Counted from the first letter of the stretch, positions 25,613 through 35,589 are shown. The stretch is 45,334 bases of DNA from Microcoleus sp. bin48.metabat.b7b8b9.023 (GCF_013299185.1 NZ_JAAFKG010000041.1:29703-75036); one strand, 5' to 3'. A program made the numbers and translations. The notes: generated from the letters alone by a model not told the origin.

Positions 25613-28600
25613 ATGATAATTGAATTTGGCACATTAGGCTTAAAACTAGCACAAGCCGTCGCGCCTAAACTTGCAGAAATAGGATTCAAAGAAGCTATGA
25701 AGAAATTCAATCCTAGTGATTTTGAAAAAGCTTGGACTTGTGGCATTAAAACTGCCAATAAAACCCATGAATTATTCTATCCTTGCGAACAAGGCTTAGT
25801 CGAAAGTTTTCTAGAAAAATTCTTTACCGGCGCCGCACTGCCAGAACTCCTGAAACCTTTCAACAACCAAGGAACGCCTCAAGTTGATTTGTTAGTTGCA
25901 GCTTTTAATGCGACAGTCGCAGACAACAAAAAAATTCAAGACAGATTCATGCCAGAAAAAGTGTATGACTGGCTGGATGTTTTTGCAAAAACCTATTTCG
26001 AGAAAACAAATTGTTATTTAAGTTTTCAGGTTGCTAAAGCCGACTACTTTAAGCAAGTGGCTAACTGGTTTGATGATGTCAAATTTGCTGGCATTGCCGT
26101 CGAAGGCCAGGAAATCGAAAAATCAGAAAAATTGGCTCAGATTTTTGTGATGCCCGATGTCTTGGAAGATATAAATACTCATATAAGCTTGGATATTGAA
26201 GACTTAGAGGCAGGCAAAAATCTGCAATTATTGCAACGAGAAAGTCGCTCGGGCAGAAAGTTTTTAGCATCGCAATTATTGAATCAAAATCGATCGCATA
26301 AATTTGTACTGCTGGGCGCGCCCGGTTCTGGCAAAACAACATTACTCAGTTTTTTTGCGGTGATGTTAGCTCAGAAATATCCAGAAAAAATCGGCTGGGA
26401 TGCTGAGAGAGATTGCTTGCCGATTTTGATTAAAATTCGCGACTTTGCTAGGCTTTCAGATATCAGTCTCCTCGAATACGCGCGCCAGTTTGCAGAAAAA
26501 ACTATGTCTGTGAAACGGCTGCCCGAAGGCTTTTTTGAGTATTGGCTGGCTGACGGTAGGGCGATGATTTTGTTGGATGGATTGGATGAAGTTGTCGAAG
26601 AATCCAAGCGCTACGCCGTAGTGCAGCAGATTGAGAATTTTTTGGGACAGTATAATCAAAATCTGGCAATTATTACTTCTCGCCCTGCGGGTTATAAGCG
26701 CGATTTTTTTAATAGTTCCGAGTTTGAGCACTATCAGTTACAACTGCTTGATGATGCTAAGGTTGATGAGTTTATCGATCATTGGTACGACAGCCGCGTT
26801 CGAGATCCGGCGGAAGCTCAACGCCGTAAAGAAAGTATTAAAAAAGCTCTGGATGATAATGACCGGATTAAATTGTTGGCGAGAAATCCGTTGTTGCTGA
26901 CAATCATTGCTTTGATTCACCGCTATCAAGCGGTACTGCCGAGGGCCCGTCACAAGCTTTATGAGAAGGCTGTGGAGACGCTATTAAAGTGTTGGGATGC
27001 CAACAAAAAAATAACTGAGCAGTCGTCATTCAAATGTTTAGATGCAGACGACTTACGGCGGCTGATGGAAATTCTCGCCTATTGGATTCACACTCAGGGT
27101 AGTACGGATAATCCTGAAGGCGGAACGCTGATTGCCAAGGATGATTTGTTGGAGCAGTTAACTCAGAACATTAAAACCAAAAAACAGGTTGAACGGTTCC
27201 AGGCAAGAGAGGAAGCTAGACGATTTGTAGATTTTATTCAACAGCGAACGGGATTGCTCAACGAACAAGGACAAGATTTGTATGCTTTTGTACACAAGAC
27301 TTTTCAAGAATATTTGTGCGCTCAGGAAATTGCCTATCAGGCAGATGATGACGGTGATTTTGAGATTATCTTGAATCATATTCGAGACAATTTGCACGAT
27401 GCTCACTGGCGGGAGGTGTTGCTGTTATTGATTGCTCAACAAAAACCGAAGAAAGCGGCGAAAGCGATGCGGGCAATTTTGGCGGCGAATAGTGAGTACG
27501 AGGAATGGTTGCACCGTGACTTGTTTTTTGCTGGCAGTTGCCTTGCTGAAAATATTAAAGAGTTAAAGGTGGTAGATTCCAGTCTCACTGTGGAGATTTT
27601 GGAGAAGTTGGTTGAGTTGGAGGTAATGGGTGAGAAACAGGTTGGTGAGAAAGTTCACTCTCAGGTTTTTCAAATTCTTTGCAGCATGAATGAGACTGAG
27701 TTTGAGGCGCAAACTTTGGAGCTTTTGAAAGCAAAGGGTGTTGATGAAAATCGGTTTTGGAGATATCAAGTAGAATTAGGGGAAAAAGAAGCCGCCATCA
27801 GTTTTTTGTTACTACGTCTCGAAAATGAGAATGGGAATGTGCGTCATGAGGCAGTAGAAGCCTTGGGTAAGTTGGGACATCCTTCAGAAGGCATTATTCG
27901 CGCCCTACTGCTATGTCTCGAAGATGCGGATTTTATTGTGCGTCATAAGGCAGCAGAAGCCTTGGGTAAGTTGGGACATCCTTCAGAAGCCGTCATTAGT
28001 ACCTTGGTGTTATGGCTCGAAGATAAGGATAAGGATGTACGTTTGTTGGTAGCAGAAGCTTTCGGCAGGTTCGGAAATGCTTCAGAAACAGTCATTAGTG
28101 CCTTGGTATTACGTCTCCAAGATGGGGATTATAGTGTGCGTCGTGAGGCAGCAGAAGCTTTGGGTAAGTTGGGAAATGCTTCAGCAGTAGTGATCACTTC
28201 CCTGCTGCTACGTCTCGAAGATGGGCATGACTCAGTGCGTAGGTCAGCAGCATCTGCCTTGGGTGAGCTAGGAAATCCTTCAGAAGCCGTCATCAGCGCC
28301 CTACTGTTACGTCTCGAAGATGAGGAGGAGTGGGTGCGTAGCTCGGCAGCATCTGCCTTGGGTGAGCTAGGAAATCCTTCAGAAGCCGTGATCAGTGCCT
28401 TGCTGATATGTCTCGAAGATGGGGATTGTATTGTGCGTGCTTCGGCAGCAGAAGCCTTGGGTAAGTTGAAAAATGCTTCAGAATCAGTTATCAGCGCTTT
28501 GCTGCTATGTCTCGAACATGAAATTAATAAGGTTCGTTACTTTGCAGCAGAAGCCTTGGGTAAGTTGGGAAATGCTTCAGAAGCTGTCATTAGTGCCTTG

Positions 28601-28879
28601 CTGCTACGTCTCAGAGATGGGAATCCTACGGTGCGTTACTTTGCAGCAGAAGCCTTGGGTAAGTTGGGAAATGCTTCAGAAGCCATCATCAGTACATTGT
28701 TACTATGTCTCGAAGGTCGAAAGGGTTGGCTGCGTCCTGAGGTAGTAGAAGCCTTGGGTAAGTTGGGGCTGAAATCTAGTGAGATTTTGCCTGCTGTCGT
28801 GCAATGGATCGATCGCCACCAACATACACCATACGTCGGTTCAGGTATTGATGTGTTGTGGGATTTGGTCGGGAGTTAG
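25613..28879 (+). CDS. NACHT-domain STAND NTPase with C-terminal HEAT repeats
   Basis: A 1088-residue STAND-class NTPase. Residues 1-~200 form a helical N-terminal region (LGLKLAQAVAPKLAEIGFKEAMKKF) of unknown activity, in the place where such proteins carry an effector or signalling module. The NACHT domain has Walker A GAPGSGKTT from residue 235, Walker B AMILLDGLDEV at 317-327 with the family's acidic pair, and sensor IITSRPAG near 356. LLARNPLLLTIIALIHR and FVHKTFQEYLCAQEIA follow in the winged-helix and helical part. Residues 728-1057 are ten 33-residue HEAT repeats. NACHT proteins include bacterial anti-phage NLR-like proteins, so a defence or signalling role is plausible but not shown. 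The ATG at 25613 follows an AT-rich leader without a clear Shine-Dalgarno site. Confidence 0.9.
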   Translation: MIIEFGTLGLKLAQAVAPKLAEIGFKEAMKKFNPSDFEKAWTCGIKTANKTHELFYPCEQGLVESFLEKFFTGAALPELLKPFNNQGTPQVDLLVAAFNATVADNKKIQDRFMPEKVYDWLDVFAKTYFEKTNCYLSFQVAKADYFKQVANWFDDVKFAGIAVEGQEIEKSEKLAQIFVMPDVLEDINTHISLDIEDLEAGKNLQLLQRESRSGRKFLASQLLNQNRSHKFVLLGAPGSGKTTLLSFFAVMLAQKYPEKIGWDAERDCLPILIKIRDFARLSDISLLEYARQFAEKTMSVKRLPEGFFEYWLADGRAMILLDGLDEVVEESKRYAVVQQIENFLGQYNQNLAIITSRPAGYKRDFFNSSEFEHYQLQLLDDAKVDEFIDHWYDSRVRDPAEAQRRKESIKKALDDNDRIKLLARNPLLLTIIALIHRYQAVLPRARHKLYEKAVETLLKCWDANKKITEQSSFKCLDADDLRRLMEILAYWIHTQGSTDNPEGGTLIAKDDLLEQLTQNIKTKKQVERFQAREEARRFVDFIQQRTGLLNEQGQDLYAFVHKTFQEYLCAQEIAYQADDDGDFEIILNHIRDNLHDAHWREVLLLLIAQQKPKKAAKAMRAILAANSEYEEWLHRDLFFAGSCLAENIKELKVVDSSLTVEILEKLVELEVMGEKQVGEKVHSQVFQILCSMNETEFEAQTLELLKAKGVDENRFWRYQVELGEKEAAISFLLLRLENENGNVRHEAVEALGKLGHPSEGIIRALLLCLEDADFIVRHKAAEALGKLGHPSEAVISTLVLWLEDKDKDVRLLVAEAFGRFGNASETVISALVLRLQDGDYSVRREAAEALGKLGNASAVVITSLLLRLEDGHDSVRRSAASALGELGNPSEAVISALLLRLEDEEEWVRSSAASALGELGNPSEAVISALLICLEDGDCIVRASAAEALGKLKNASESVISALLLCLEHEINKVRYFAAEALGKLGNASEAVISALLLRLRDGNPTVRYFAAEALGKLGNASEAIISTLLLCLEGRKGWLRPEVVEALGKLGLKSSEILPAVVQWIDRHQHTPYVGSGIDVLWDLVGS
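27794..28783 (+). repeat. Ten in-frame 99-bp repeats encoding HEAT units
   Basis: Units follow the pattern VISALLLRLEDG..VR..AAEALGKLGNASEA, 33 residues each. Adjacent units share long identical DNA tracts, for example GCAGAAGCCTTGGGTAAGTT in most units. Units 5 and 6 share SAASALGELGNPSEA exactly. The variable positions cluster in the DG..VR loop. Confidence 0.93.
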
Positions 28880-29046
28880 GGAAATTGATCCAAAATCCCC
28901 AATTGGTCGATCGCCCCCAAGGACGGCTTCGACTGCTTAGGACGGCGAATGGTTGCTACAATCGGTAAAGGTAAACGTTGTGGCTCACACTACAGCCCCT
29001 AATGCTGCAAACTAAAGCTAATTATTAAAAATCTGCCTCTCCTGCC

Positions 29047-31863
29047 ATGTTTAAAAATCTGCTAGGCGACCCCAACGCGCGCAAACTGAGAAAATTTCAG
29101 CCTTGGGTAGCTGATATCAATATCTTGGAAGAAGACTTCCGTGCTCTCTCAGACGACGCTCTCAGAGGCAAAACAGCGGAATTTAAAGAACGTCTGGCCA
29201 AAGCTAAATCTCTCAACGAAGAGAAAGAAATCCTCGATGAAATCCTGCCCGAAGCTTTTGCAGTGGTGCGGGAAGCGGGACAGCGAGTTTTGGGAATGCG
29301 CCACTTTGATGTCCAACTCCTCGGTGGCGTCATCCTGCACAAAGGCCAAATTGCCGAAATGAAAACGGGTGAGGGCAAAACTCTCGTAGCTACTCTGCCG
29401 GCTTACCTCAACGCCCTTAACGGTAAAGGCGTGCACATCATCACCGTCAATGATTATCTCGCCAGACGGGACGCGGAATGGATGGGGCAGGTGCACCGAT
29501 TCCTGGGATTGACTGTGGGACTGATTCAGCAGGGCATGGATCAGGTGGAACGCAAGAAAAATTATAACTGCGACATTACCTACGCCACGAACAGCGAAGT
29601 CGGCTTCGACTATTTGCGCGACAACATGGCTACTGTCATGGAAGATGTGGTGCAGCGTCCTTTTAATTTCTGCGTGATTGACGAAGTTGACTCCGTGCTG
29701 ATTGATGAAGCCCGCACGCCTCTGATTATTTCCGGCCAAGTGGAACGCCCCAGCGAGAAGTACATCCGGGCGGCTGAGGTGGCCGCTTCCTTGAGAAAGG
29801 AAAATGAAGAACATTACGAGGTTGACGAAAAGGCGCGGAATGTGCTGTTGACCGATGAAGGGTTTGGTGAAGCTGAAAATTTGTTGGGCGTTACGGATTT
29901 GTACGACCCGGCTGACCCTTGGGCGCATTACATTTTTAATGCGATCAAGGCTAAGGAATTGTTTATTAAGGATATTAATTACATCGTCAATCTCGATCGC
30001 GAAGTGGTGATTGTCGATGAGTTTACCGGGCGGGTGATGCCCGGTAGGCGCTGGAGCGACGGTTTGCACCAGGCGATTGAAGCGAAAGAACACGCGGAAA
30101 TTCAGCCAGAAACTCAGACGCTGGCGACTATTACTTATCAAAATTTCTTTTTGCTATATCCGAAGCTGTCGGGGATGACTGGGACGGCGAAGACTGAGGA
30201 AACGGAGTTTGAGAAGATTTACAGTCTGGAAGTGACTCTGATTCCGACTAACCGGATTCCCAGCCGTGGCGACCTTTCGGATATGGTTTACAAGGCAGAG
30301 GCCGGCAAGTGGAAGGCGATCGCCCAAGAATGCGCCGAAATGCACGAAATCGGTAGGCCGGTGCTGGTGGGTACTACGAGTGTGGAAAAATCCGAGTTGC
30401 TGTCGCGGCTGCTTCGAGAACTCAAGATTCCTCACAATTTGCTGAATGCGAAACCGGAAAATGTGGAACGGGAGTCGGAAATTATCGCTCAAGCCGGACG
30501 CAAAGGCGCTGTGACGATCGCCACAAACATGGCGGGACGGGGTACTGACATCATTCTGGGCGGTAATTCTGAGTACATGGGACGCCTGAAGTTGCGCGAG
30601 TATCTGATGCCCCGAATCGTGCGGCCCGATGATGAAGACGGGTTTTCGCTGGTACAAGCGCCAGGAATTGGCGGCCGCCCCGCAGCTCAAGGTTTTGGTC
30701 AAACTGCCAAAAAAGTCAAGTCTTGGAAGGCTTCGGCCGAGATTTTCCCGACACAGCTATCGAAAGAGGCCGAGCAACTGCTGAAAGTGGCGGTTGAATT
30801 GGCGGTGAAGGAGTACGGCGAGCGATCGCTCTCGGAATTGCAAGCCGATGATATCGTGGCTGTAGCCTCGGAAAAAGCGCCGACCAAAGACATTGTCATT
30901 CAAAAATTGCGGGAAGCTTACAATCGCACTCGCAGCGAATACGATGCTTTTACCAGCACCGAACACGACGAAGTTGTGCAGTTGGGTGGCTTGCACGTTA
31001 TCGGTACGGAACGCCACGAATCGCGCCGGATTGACAATCAGTTGCGCGGCCGCGCGGGACGCCAAGGAGACCCCGGTTCTACTCGGTTTTTCTTGAGTTT
31101 GGAAGATAATTTGCTGCGGATTTTCGGCGGCGAACGGGTGGCCGGTTTGATGAAGGCTTTTGGTGTTGAGGAAGATATGCCGATCGAATCTGGAATGCTG
31201 ACTCGATCGCTCGAAGGCGCTCAGAAAAAAGTCGAAACCTACTATTACGACATCCGCAAACAGGTGTTTGAATACGACGAAGTGATGAACAATCAGCGTC
31301 GAGCCATCTATGCGGAACGCCGTCGGGTATTGGAAGGTTTGGACTCAAAAGAACAGGTGGTTAAGTATGGCGAACAAACGATGGACGACATTGTGGGAGC
31401 ATACATCAATCCCGATTTGCCTTCGGAAGAGTGGGAACTTGACAAACTTGTCAGCAAGGTAAAGGAATTTGTTTATCTGCTGGCTGACATGACATCGGAT
31501 CAGCTTGAAGATTTGTCTGTTGAGGAAATCAAAACTTTCCTCCACGAACAAGTCCGCAATGCTTACGACATGAAGGAAGCGGAAGTTAATGCCATCCGTG
31601 CCGATTTGATGCGCGATGCTGAGCGGTTCTTTATCTTGCAGCAAATTGATACTTTGTGGCGGGAACACTTGCAGCAAATGGATGCTTTGCGCGAGTCTGT
31701 CGGGCTGCGCGGTTACGGACAAAAAGATCCGTTAATCGAGTACAAAACTGAAGGTTACGAGCTGTTTTTGGACATGATGACGGATATCCGCCGCAACGTG
31801 GTTTATTCGCTGTTCCAGTTCCAGCCGCAGCCTGCAATGCCTGTTTCGGCTGAGATGGTTTAG
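29047..31863 (+). CDS. secA: Preprotein translocase ATPase SecA
   Basis: SecA drives post-translational export through SecYEG; in cyanobacteria it serves both plasma and thylakoid membranes. The 938-residue product is full length: Walker A MKTGEGKT at 105-112, [12 protein letters not shown] from residue 212 (DEAD-type motif), [21 protein letters not shown], the [20 protein letters not shown] region, and [25 protein letters not shown]. Between GGNSEYMGR and [15 protein letters not shown] there is the long variable insertion typical of cyanobacterial and plastid SecA. The C-terminus ends PVSAEMV with no zinc-binding SecB-docking motif, as expected for a lineage without SecB. The ATG at 29047 matches the conserved [10 protein letters not shown] start. 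Confidence 0.98.
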   Translation: MFKNLLGDPNARKLRKFQPWVADINILEEDFRALSDDALRGKTAEFKERLAKAKSLNEEKEILDEILPEAFAVVREAGQRVLGMRHFDVQLLGGVILHKGQIAEMKTGEGKTLVATLPAYLNALNGKGVHIITVNDYLARRDAEWMGQVHRFLGLTVGLIQQGMDQVERKKNYNCDITYATNSEVGFDYLRDNMATVMEDVVQRPFNFCVIDEVDSVLIDEARTPLIISGQVERPSEKYIRAAEVAASLRKENEEHYEVDEKARNVLLTDEGFGEAENLLGVTDLYDPADPWAHYIFNAIKAKELFIKDINYIVNLDREVVIVDEFTGRVMPGRRWSDGLHQAIEAKEHAEIQPETQTLATITYQNFFLLYPKLSGMTGTAKTEETEFEKIYSLEVTLIPTNRIPSRGDLSDMVYKAEAGKWKAIAQECAEMHEIGRPVLVGTTSVEKSELLSRLLRELKIPHNLLNAKPENVERESEIIAQAGRKGAVTIATNMAGRGTDIILGGNSEYMGRLKLREYLMPRIVRPDDEDGFSLVQAPGIGGRPAAQGFGQTAKKVKSWKASAEIFPTQLSKEAEQLLKVAVELAVKEYGERSLSELQADDIVAVASEKAPTKDIVIQKLREAYNRTRSEYDAFTSTEHDEVVQLGGLHVIGTERHESRRIDNQLRGRAGRQGDPGSTRFFLSLEDNLLRIFGGERVAGLMKAFGVEEDMPIESGMLTRSLEGAQKKVETYYYDIRKQVFEYDEVMNNQRRAIYAERRRVLEGLDSKEQVVKYGEQTMDDIVGAYINPDLPSEEWELDKLVSKVKEFVYLLADMTSDQLEDLSVEEIKTFLHEQVRNAYDMKEAEVNAIRADLMRDAERFFILQQIDTLWREHLQQMDALRESVGLRGYGQKDPLIEYKTEGYELFLDMMTDIRRNVVYSLFQFQPQPAMPVSAEMV

Positions 31864-31924
31864 AGGGATTTGGTAGGGACACAAGATTGTTGTGTTTTGA
31901 TTGATTGTGGCGGAATGCGATGTC

Positions 31925-32053
31925 GGTTCGTAGTGAGGACTTTAGTCCTTAGATTGATGCGGACTAAAGTCCTCACTACAAACCAATTTTACTGGTTCGT
32001 AGTGAGGACTTTAGTCCTTAGATGGATGCGGACTAAAGTCCTCACTACAAACC
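31925..32053. repeat. Two tandem GTAGTGAGGACTTTAGTCC palindromes, 69-bp period
   Basis: Copies at 31925-31984 and 31994-32053 are nearly identical, each GGTTCGTAGTGAGGACTTTA...GATGCGGACTAAAG...CACTACAAACC, separated by AATTTTACT. They sit between the convergent secA and the DUF3288-like gene and probably form hairpins in both transcripts. Confidence 0.92.
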
Positions 32054-32065
32054 AATTTTACTGTA

Positions 32066-32359
32066 TTAAGCCCAATCTTCTTGGTCACTTTTTTGTTTCC
32101 TGTAAACTTCACCTGTGGCGTGAATTTTGCGGGTTTGTTCGTAAAGTGTTTCTTCGGTATGATTCCATTGTTGCAGGGCTTTTTTTAAGTCTGCTTGGAT
32201 ATCTCTAGCGCCGGGAAATCCTTTGTAGCGAATGATTAATCTTGCTAATTCTGATAAATTTTGGTCGGTTGGTTCTTTTCCTAATAAACTATCGACTGTG
32301 GCTCGATCGCGCTTGTATTGCGGGTGCTGTTGGTCTTGATTTTTTTCTAGTAAATCCAT
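32066..32359 (-). CDS. DUF3288-like cyanobacterial protein
   Basis: A 97-residue soluble protein with QQHPQYKRDRATVDSLLGKE, LSELARLIIRYKGFPGARDIQADLKKALQQW and ETLYEQTRKIHATGEVYR. The RYxGFPGARDIQ segment and overall length match, as I recall, the cyanobacterial DUF3288 family, which has no assigned function. It is convergent with secA. A GTAGTGAGGACTTTAGTCC palindrome (32378-32438) begins 19 nt upstream of its ATG, so its promoter is either inside or beyond that element. Confidence 0.8.
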   Translation of the reverse strand: MDLLEKNQDQQHPQYKRDRATVDSLLGKEPTDQNLSELARLIIRYKGFPGARDIQADLKKALQQWNHTEETLYEQTRKIHATGEVYRKQKSDQEDWA

Positions 32360-32377
32360 GTTTTTTTGTGGTAAAAC

Positions 32378-32438
32378 GGTTTGTAGTGAGGACTTTAGTC
32401 CGCAGCATTTTGCGGACTAAAGTCCTCACTACGAACCT
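32378..32438. repeat. GTAGTGAGGACTTTAGTCC palindrome upstream of the DUF3288-like gene
   Basis: Arms GGTTTGTAGTGAGGACTTTA and its complement ending TCACTACGAACCT enclose CGCAGCATTTTGCG, itself a small palindrome. It lies in the 5' untranslated or promoter region of the minus-strand gene. Confidence 0.9.
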
Positions 32439-32705
32439 ATATTATTAGGGTGAGTTTAGCGGACATCATATAATTGTGCAAAAAAAGTGTTTTTGTTTTT
32501 CACTCAACCTCTAAGTAAAGGTGCGTTGCTATGAGAATTTTGAGCTTGGTTTAGGGATTGCAGGCGACACACCCTACAACTGAAAGCTGGAGTTTTGCGC
32601 CACGTTATTGCTGGGCGGTTTGGTTTAGACGAGATTGCGGCCGCCCATGAATTGCAGGAAAGCGGTAGTGCGATCGGCAATTTGGTTTTATTGAGGTAGA
32701 CTTTT
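32439..32705. other. Intergenic region with GTGCGTTGC...GGCGACACACCCTAC repeat
   Basis: A degenerate GTAGGGTGCGTCGC-family copy spans about 32519-32579. No gene is evident. The sequence at 32585-32700 (CACGTTATTGCTGGGCGGTT, ...) is open in one frame but short and without a start signal. Confidence 0.45.
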
Positions 32706-32772
32706 AGGTACGTTGTTGCGCTGTCTTCGCTCTTGGATCTAAGAAAGAGCGCTGAAGCGCAACAACATACCT
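32706..32772. repeat. GGTACGTTGTTG palindrome downstream of the kinase-like/WD40 gene
   Basis: Arms AGGTACGTTGTTGCGCT and AGCGCAACAACATACCT flank a short AT-rich loop. It lies about 40 nt after the minus-strand stop codon at 32811, in a position to act as a 3' hairpin. Confidence 0.85.
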
Positions 32773-32810
32773 TAATTTAAGTCGATCGCCCGGACAATCG
32801 ATCGCCAAAA

Positions 32811-34850
32811 TCAAGGAGACAGTTGCCACACCTTGATCGTGTCGTCATAACTGCCGCTGATCAGAGTTTTGTCCTGAGGATTAAAAGCCAATTCCACCCA
32901 AGTAGAATGACCTTTCAGCGTGCCTTGCTCCCCGCCATCCATCGCCCACAGCTTGATAGTTCCGCTCAAATCGCTGCTGGCTAGCGTCGCCCCGTCGGGA
33001 CTGAAAGCTACAGACTGAATTCGATCGGTATGACCGGCAAAAGTCACCATACCGGATGGTTCGGGCCCGTGATCCGTGGTGATATCCCAAATCTTCACGG
33101 TATTGTCCCAGCCACCGCTGCCCAAAATTGTACCGTCGGGGCTGATGGTAAGCGCCGACACAGCATCCACATGACCCCTGAGAGTGGCTTGGAATGCCCC
33201 TGTTTTCCAATTCCACATCTCGATCGTACCGTCGCCTTTGCCAGCAAACAAAGTGTCTTTATAGGAACTGAAAGCTACCGAATGCACTTCGTTTGTTATC
33301 CCGTTGAGTGTTTGCAACTCGGCGCCGCCTTCGACTTGCCACAGCTTCAAAGCATTATCTTTGCCGACACTGGCGAGGGCTTTGCCGTCGGGACTGAACA
33401 CCACCGAGAACACGCCGTCTGTGTGTCCGTCCAATGTCCGAATTAACTGGCCAGAATAGAAATTCCACACTTTAATCGTACCGTCGGCGCCACCGCTGGC
33501 GATCGTCCTGCCATCGGGACTCACTGCCACCGACCACACGGGCCCCAAATGTGCCGCCAAAACCTTGAGCACTTTACCGTGACGCTTGTGCAGCAGGTGA
33601 ATTGTCCCGTCGTTGTTGCCGCTGACTATCACGCGGCCGTTGGGAGTGACTGCTACGGCCCACACCGGATTTTTGTCTTGCTCTGTCAGAGTCCGCACTG
33701 CGGGCCGTGACAGCGATGGCTCAGTGCTGAAATTCTGCATGGGGGGCGGGTCGAACCGAATGTCGGGAATGCTAGAAACAGGCTCATTGGAAGTGAAAGC
33801 TTCCGATACCGGAGATGGCAAGCGAGAACCGAGCACCAATGAAATCAGAGCAACTGCGGCTCCCCCCCACATAGCTAAAGTCCACTTGGGTTTGCTGACA
33901 ATCGCCTCTATCGGTGTCGGGCCGTATTTCATGTCTGTGAGAATTGCTTCGATCGATAGATAGCGTTTTGATGGTTCTCGCTGCACCATTTTATCCAGGA
34001 TGCGGCCGAGTCTGGCAGAAACTGGTACTTTCAAATAATCCCTCCAGGCCCAAGCGTCGGCTTTGATGTCAAACAAATCAAAGGGCGACATTCCCGTTAA
34101 CAAGTGGATGCACGTGACGCCCAAACTGTAGATGTCGCTGCTCTTAATTGCTTCACCTTTAATTTGTTCCGGCGCCGCGTATTCGGCAGAACCCGTCACT
34201 GTTTCTGTTTTCAGCGGCCCGCTGTTGGCAGGAATTGCGGAACCGAAATCGACTAAAACTAGACCGGATTCCTCGTCCCAAGAATCCAGATACTCTTTCC
34301 CGACTATTGCTGCGGACGTTTGGGAAGATTTGCGGTGAATGATATTGGACGGTTTGATATCTCGGTGAATCAGTTGATTTTCGTGGACAAATTCCAGCAC
34401 TGGTAACAACTCGCTCAGCAGATACCAAATGTGAATTTCTTTAAAAACGCCTTTTTCCGAAAGTCGATCGGCTAAATTGCGCCCTTCGATGTATTCTTGC
34501 ACTAAATACTGGCAGCCTTCGACTTCAAAAGATGCCAGCAGTTTCGGTACTTGCCGGTGTTTGCCCAACTTGTCGATAACTGAGGCAGAACCCAAAAATG
34601 TTCGGTTGAACTGGTGTTGACCGTCGGCGATTGACGGCATGGGGCCGCAGAACTGTTGAATGACGCAGCGGGGTTGCGCTGGTTGGTCTTCATCGGCTGC
34701 TAGGAAGGTGCCGCAAGCGATATTTTGGCCGAGGGTGTGAAATACTCGGTAGCGCCCTTTGAGCAGCAAGTTCGACTCGCAATTTGTGCAGGTTGTCGCG
34801 CGATCGAGATTTTTGGGATTCTGGCAATTGGGATTGATACAGTAACTCAT
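32811..34850 (-). CDS. Kinase-like protein with WD40 propeller; probable pseudokinase
   Basis: A 679-residue protein. The N-terminus is a four-cysteine zinc ribbon (C4, C9, C21, C24), as in the cyanobacterial '4-Cys' Ser/Thr kinases. The kinase-like domain (~33-310) keeps HRD (162-164), the KPSN loop and DFG (201-203). However, the glycine loop reads LGQNIACGTFLA, and the usual VIK lysine is Gln65 in RCVIQQF (codon CAA, plus strand 34656-34658). The alpha-C glutamate also appears missing. A membrane segment lies at about 322-342 (WTLAMWGGAAVALISLVLG). Seven WD40 blades follow (~395-679), for example GHTDGVFSVVFSPDGKALAS. It may be a scaffold, or a kinase with altered ATP anchoring; membrane topology places the propeller across from the kinase. 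Confidence 0.9.
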   Translation of the reverse strand: MSYCINPNCQNPKNLDRATTCTNCESNLLLKGRYRVFHTLGQNIACGTFLAADEDQPAQPRCVIQQFCGPMPSIADGQHQFNRTFLGSASVIDKLGKHRQVPKLLASFEVEGCQYLVQEYIEGRNLADRLSEKGVFKEIHIWYLLSELLPVLEFVHENQLIHRDIKPSNIIHRKSSQTSAAIVGKEYLDSWDEESGLVLVDFGSAIPANSGPLKTETVTGSAEYAAPEQIKGEAIKSSDIYSLGVTCIHLLTGMSPFDLFDIKADAWAWRDYLKVPVSARLGRILDKMVQREPSKRYLSIEAILTDMKYGPTPIEAIVSKPKWTLAMWGGAAVALISLVLGSRLPSPVSEAFTSNEPVSSIPDIRFDPPPMQNFSTEPSLSRPAVRTLTEQDKNPVWAVAVTPNGRVIVSGNNDGTIHLLHKRHGKVLKVLAAHLGPVWSVAVSPDGRTIASGGADGTIKVWNFYSGQLIRTLDGHTDGVFSVVFSPDGKALASVGKDNALKLWQVEGGAELQTLNGITNEVHSVAFSSYKDTLFAGKGDGTIEMWNWKTGAFQATLRGHVDAVSALTISPDGTILGSGGWDNTVKIWDITTDHGPEPSGMVTFAGHTDRIQSVAFSPDGATLASSDLSGTIKLWAMDGGEQGTLKGHSTWVELAFNPQDKTLISGSYDDTIKVWQLSP

Positions 34851-35589
34851 TTGTCTTGCCGCTGGAGACCCCCGTCCGATTTAAAGGGAGGAGTGGGGGA
34901 GGAAAGCGGGGCGGTGCGTGCCGCTTCCTGTGGACAAATTAAATAATTTGAATCTTTGCTTTATCATAATTGTTTCCTAGATTTTAGCCACAATTGCTTG
35001 GAGCGATCGCGCGTAAATTATTGCTGACACCTATTTACCCAAATAATACAACTGTAGAAAAAATTCCCACCACTATCGAGTCAGTCATCCCCAATCTAAA
35101 ATCGTTCGACACTTCGGCAAGCAAGGGCGATCGCGCTGGCGACTTGTCAGTCAGCGTTTTGTGAGCCAGCGCAGCCGTCGCAGTCTAAAATCTCAAATTA
35201 ATAGGGCTTTTATGCGATCGAGGCTTAATCAGTCGATCGCACCGAACTTGATTCCTCGGGTGGACTCGCTGTCCAAGAATTACGCTATACTATTTTTGTG
35301 GATACAGTAATTGTGGCAAAAAAGTCAATTTCAAACTTCAACTTAACCGAAGAATTGAAATTTTGGTAACTTTTGCCAAACTAACTACTAATATTTAACT
35401 ATTACCAAGAATAATGGGTTTAAAGCCTCCTCTTTCGAGGGGGAAATAAAACAAAATTATTCACTCTTTCAAGCCTCTTCCTTTTATGGAGAGGTAGCCC
35501 TCAATTGGTCAACTGTAAACTAAGAGGGCAGGCACGGGGACACTGCCCCTACAACTGTCAACTATCAACTGTCAACTATCAACTGAACT
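34851..35589. other. 739-bp gene-free region between kinase-like gene and msrP
   Basis: No convincing gene. It contains GCGATCGC sites, a GCGCTGGCGACTTGTCAGTC stretch with loose complementarity to GAGCCAGCGCAGCCGTCGC (about 35130-35180), and at 35529-35585 short tandem repeats of CAACTATCAACTGT type that run to the msrP start codon. Promoters for both neighbours must lie here; none could be assigned with confidence. Confidence 0.5.
35536..35588. repeat. Short tandem repeat (CAACTGT/CAACTAT)n before msrP
   Basis: Several copies of TCAACTATCAACTG-type heptamers end at GAACT, followed by the ATG at 35590. No Shine-Dalgarno sequence lies between the repeat and the start. Confidence 0.75.

Noticed and set aside
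28928..28962. TTCGAC and TACAAT as a secA promoter
   Set aside because: The spacing of 23 bp is too long for a normal -35/-10 pair; TACAAT alone is weak evidence.
29149..30141. 330-codon open frame antisense to secA, and another at 30154-30702
   Set aside because: Both lie entirely inside the well-supported secA gene and their peptides look like mirror translations of it.
32580..32700. Short open frame (HVIAGRFGLDEIAAAHELQE-like) near 32600
   Set aside because: It has no start signal and ends after about 35 codons; perhaps the tail of a lost gene, but not supportable.
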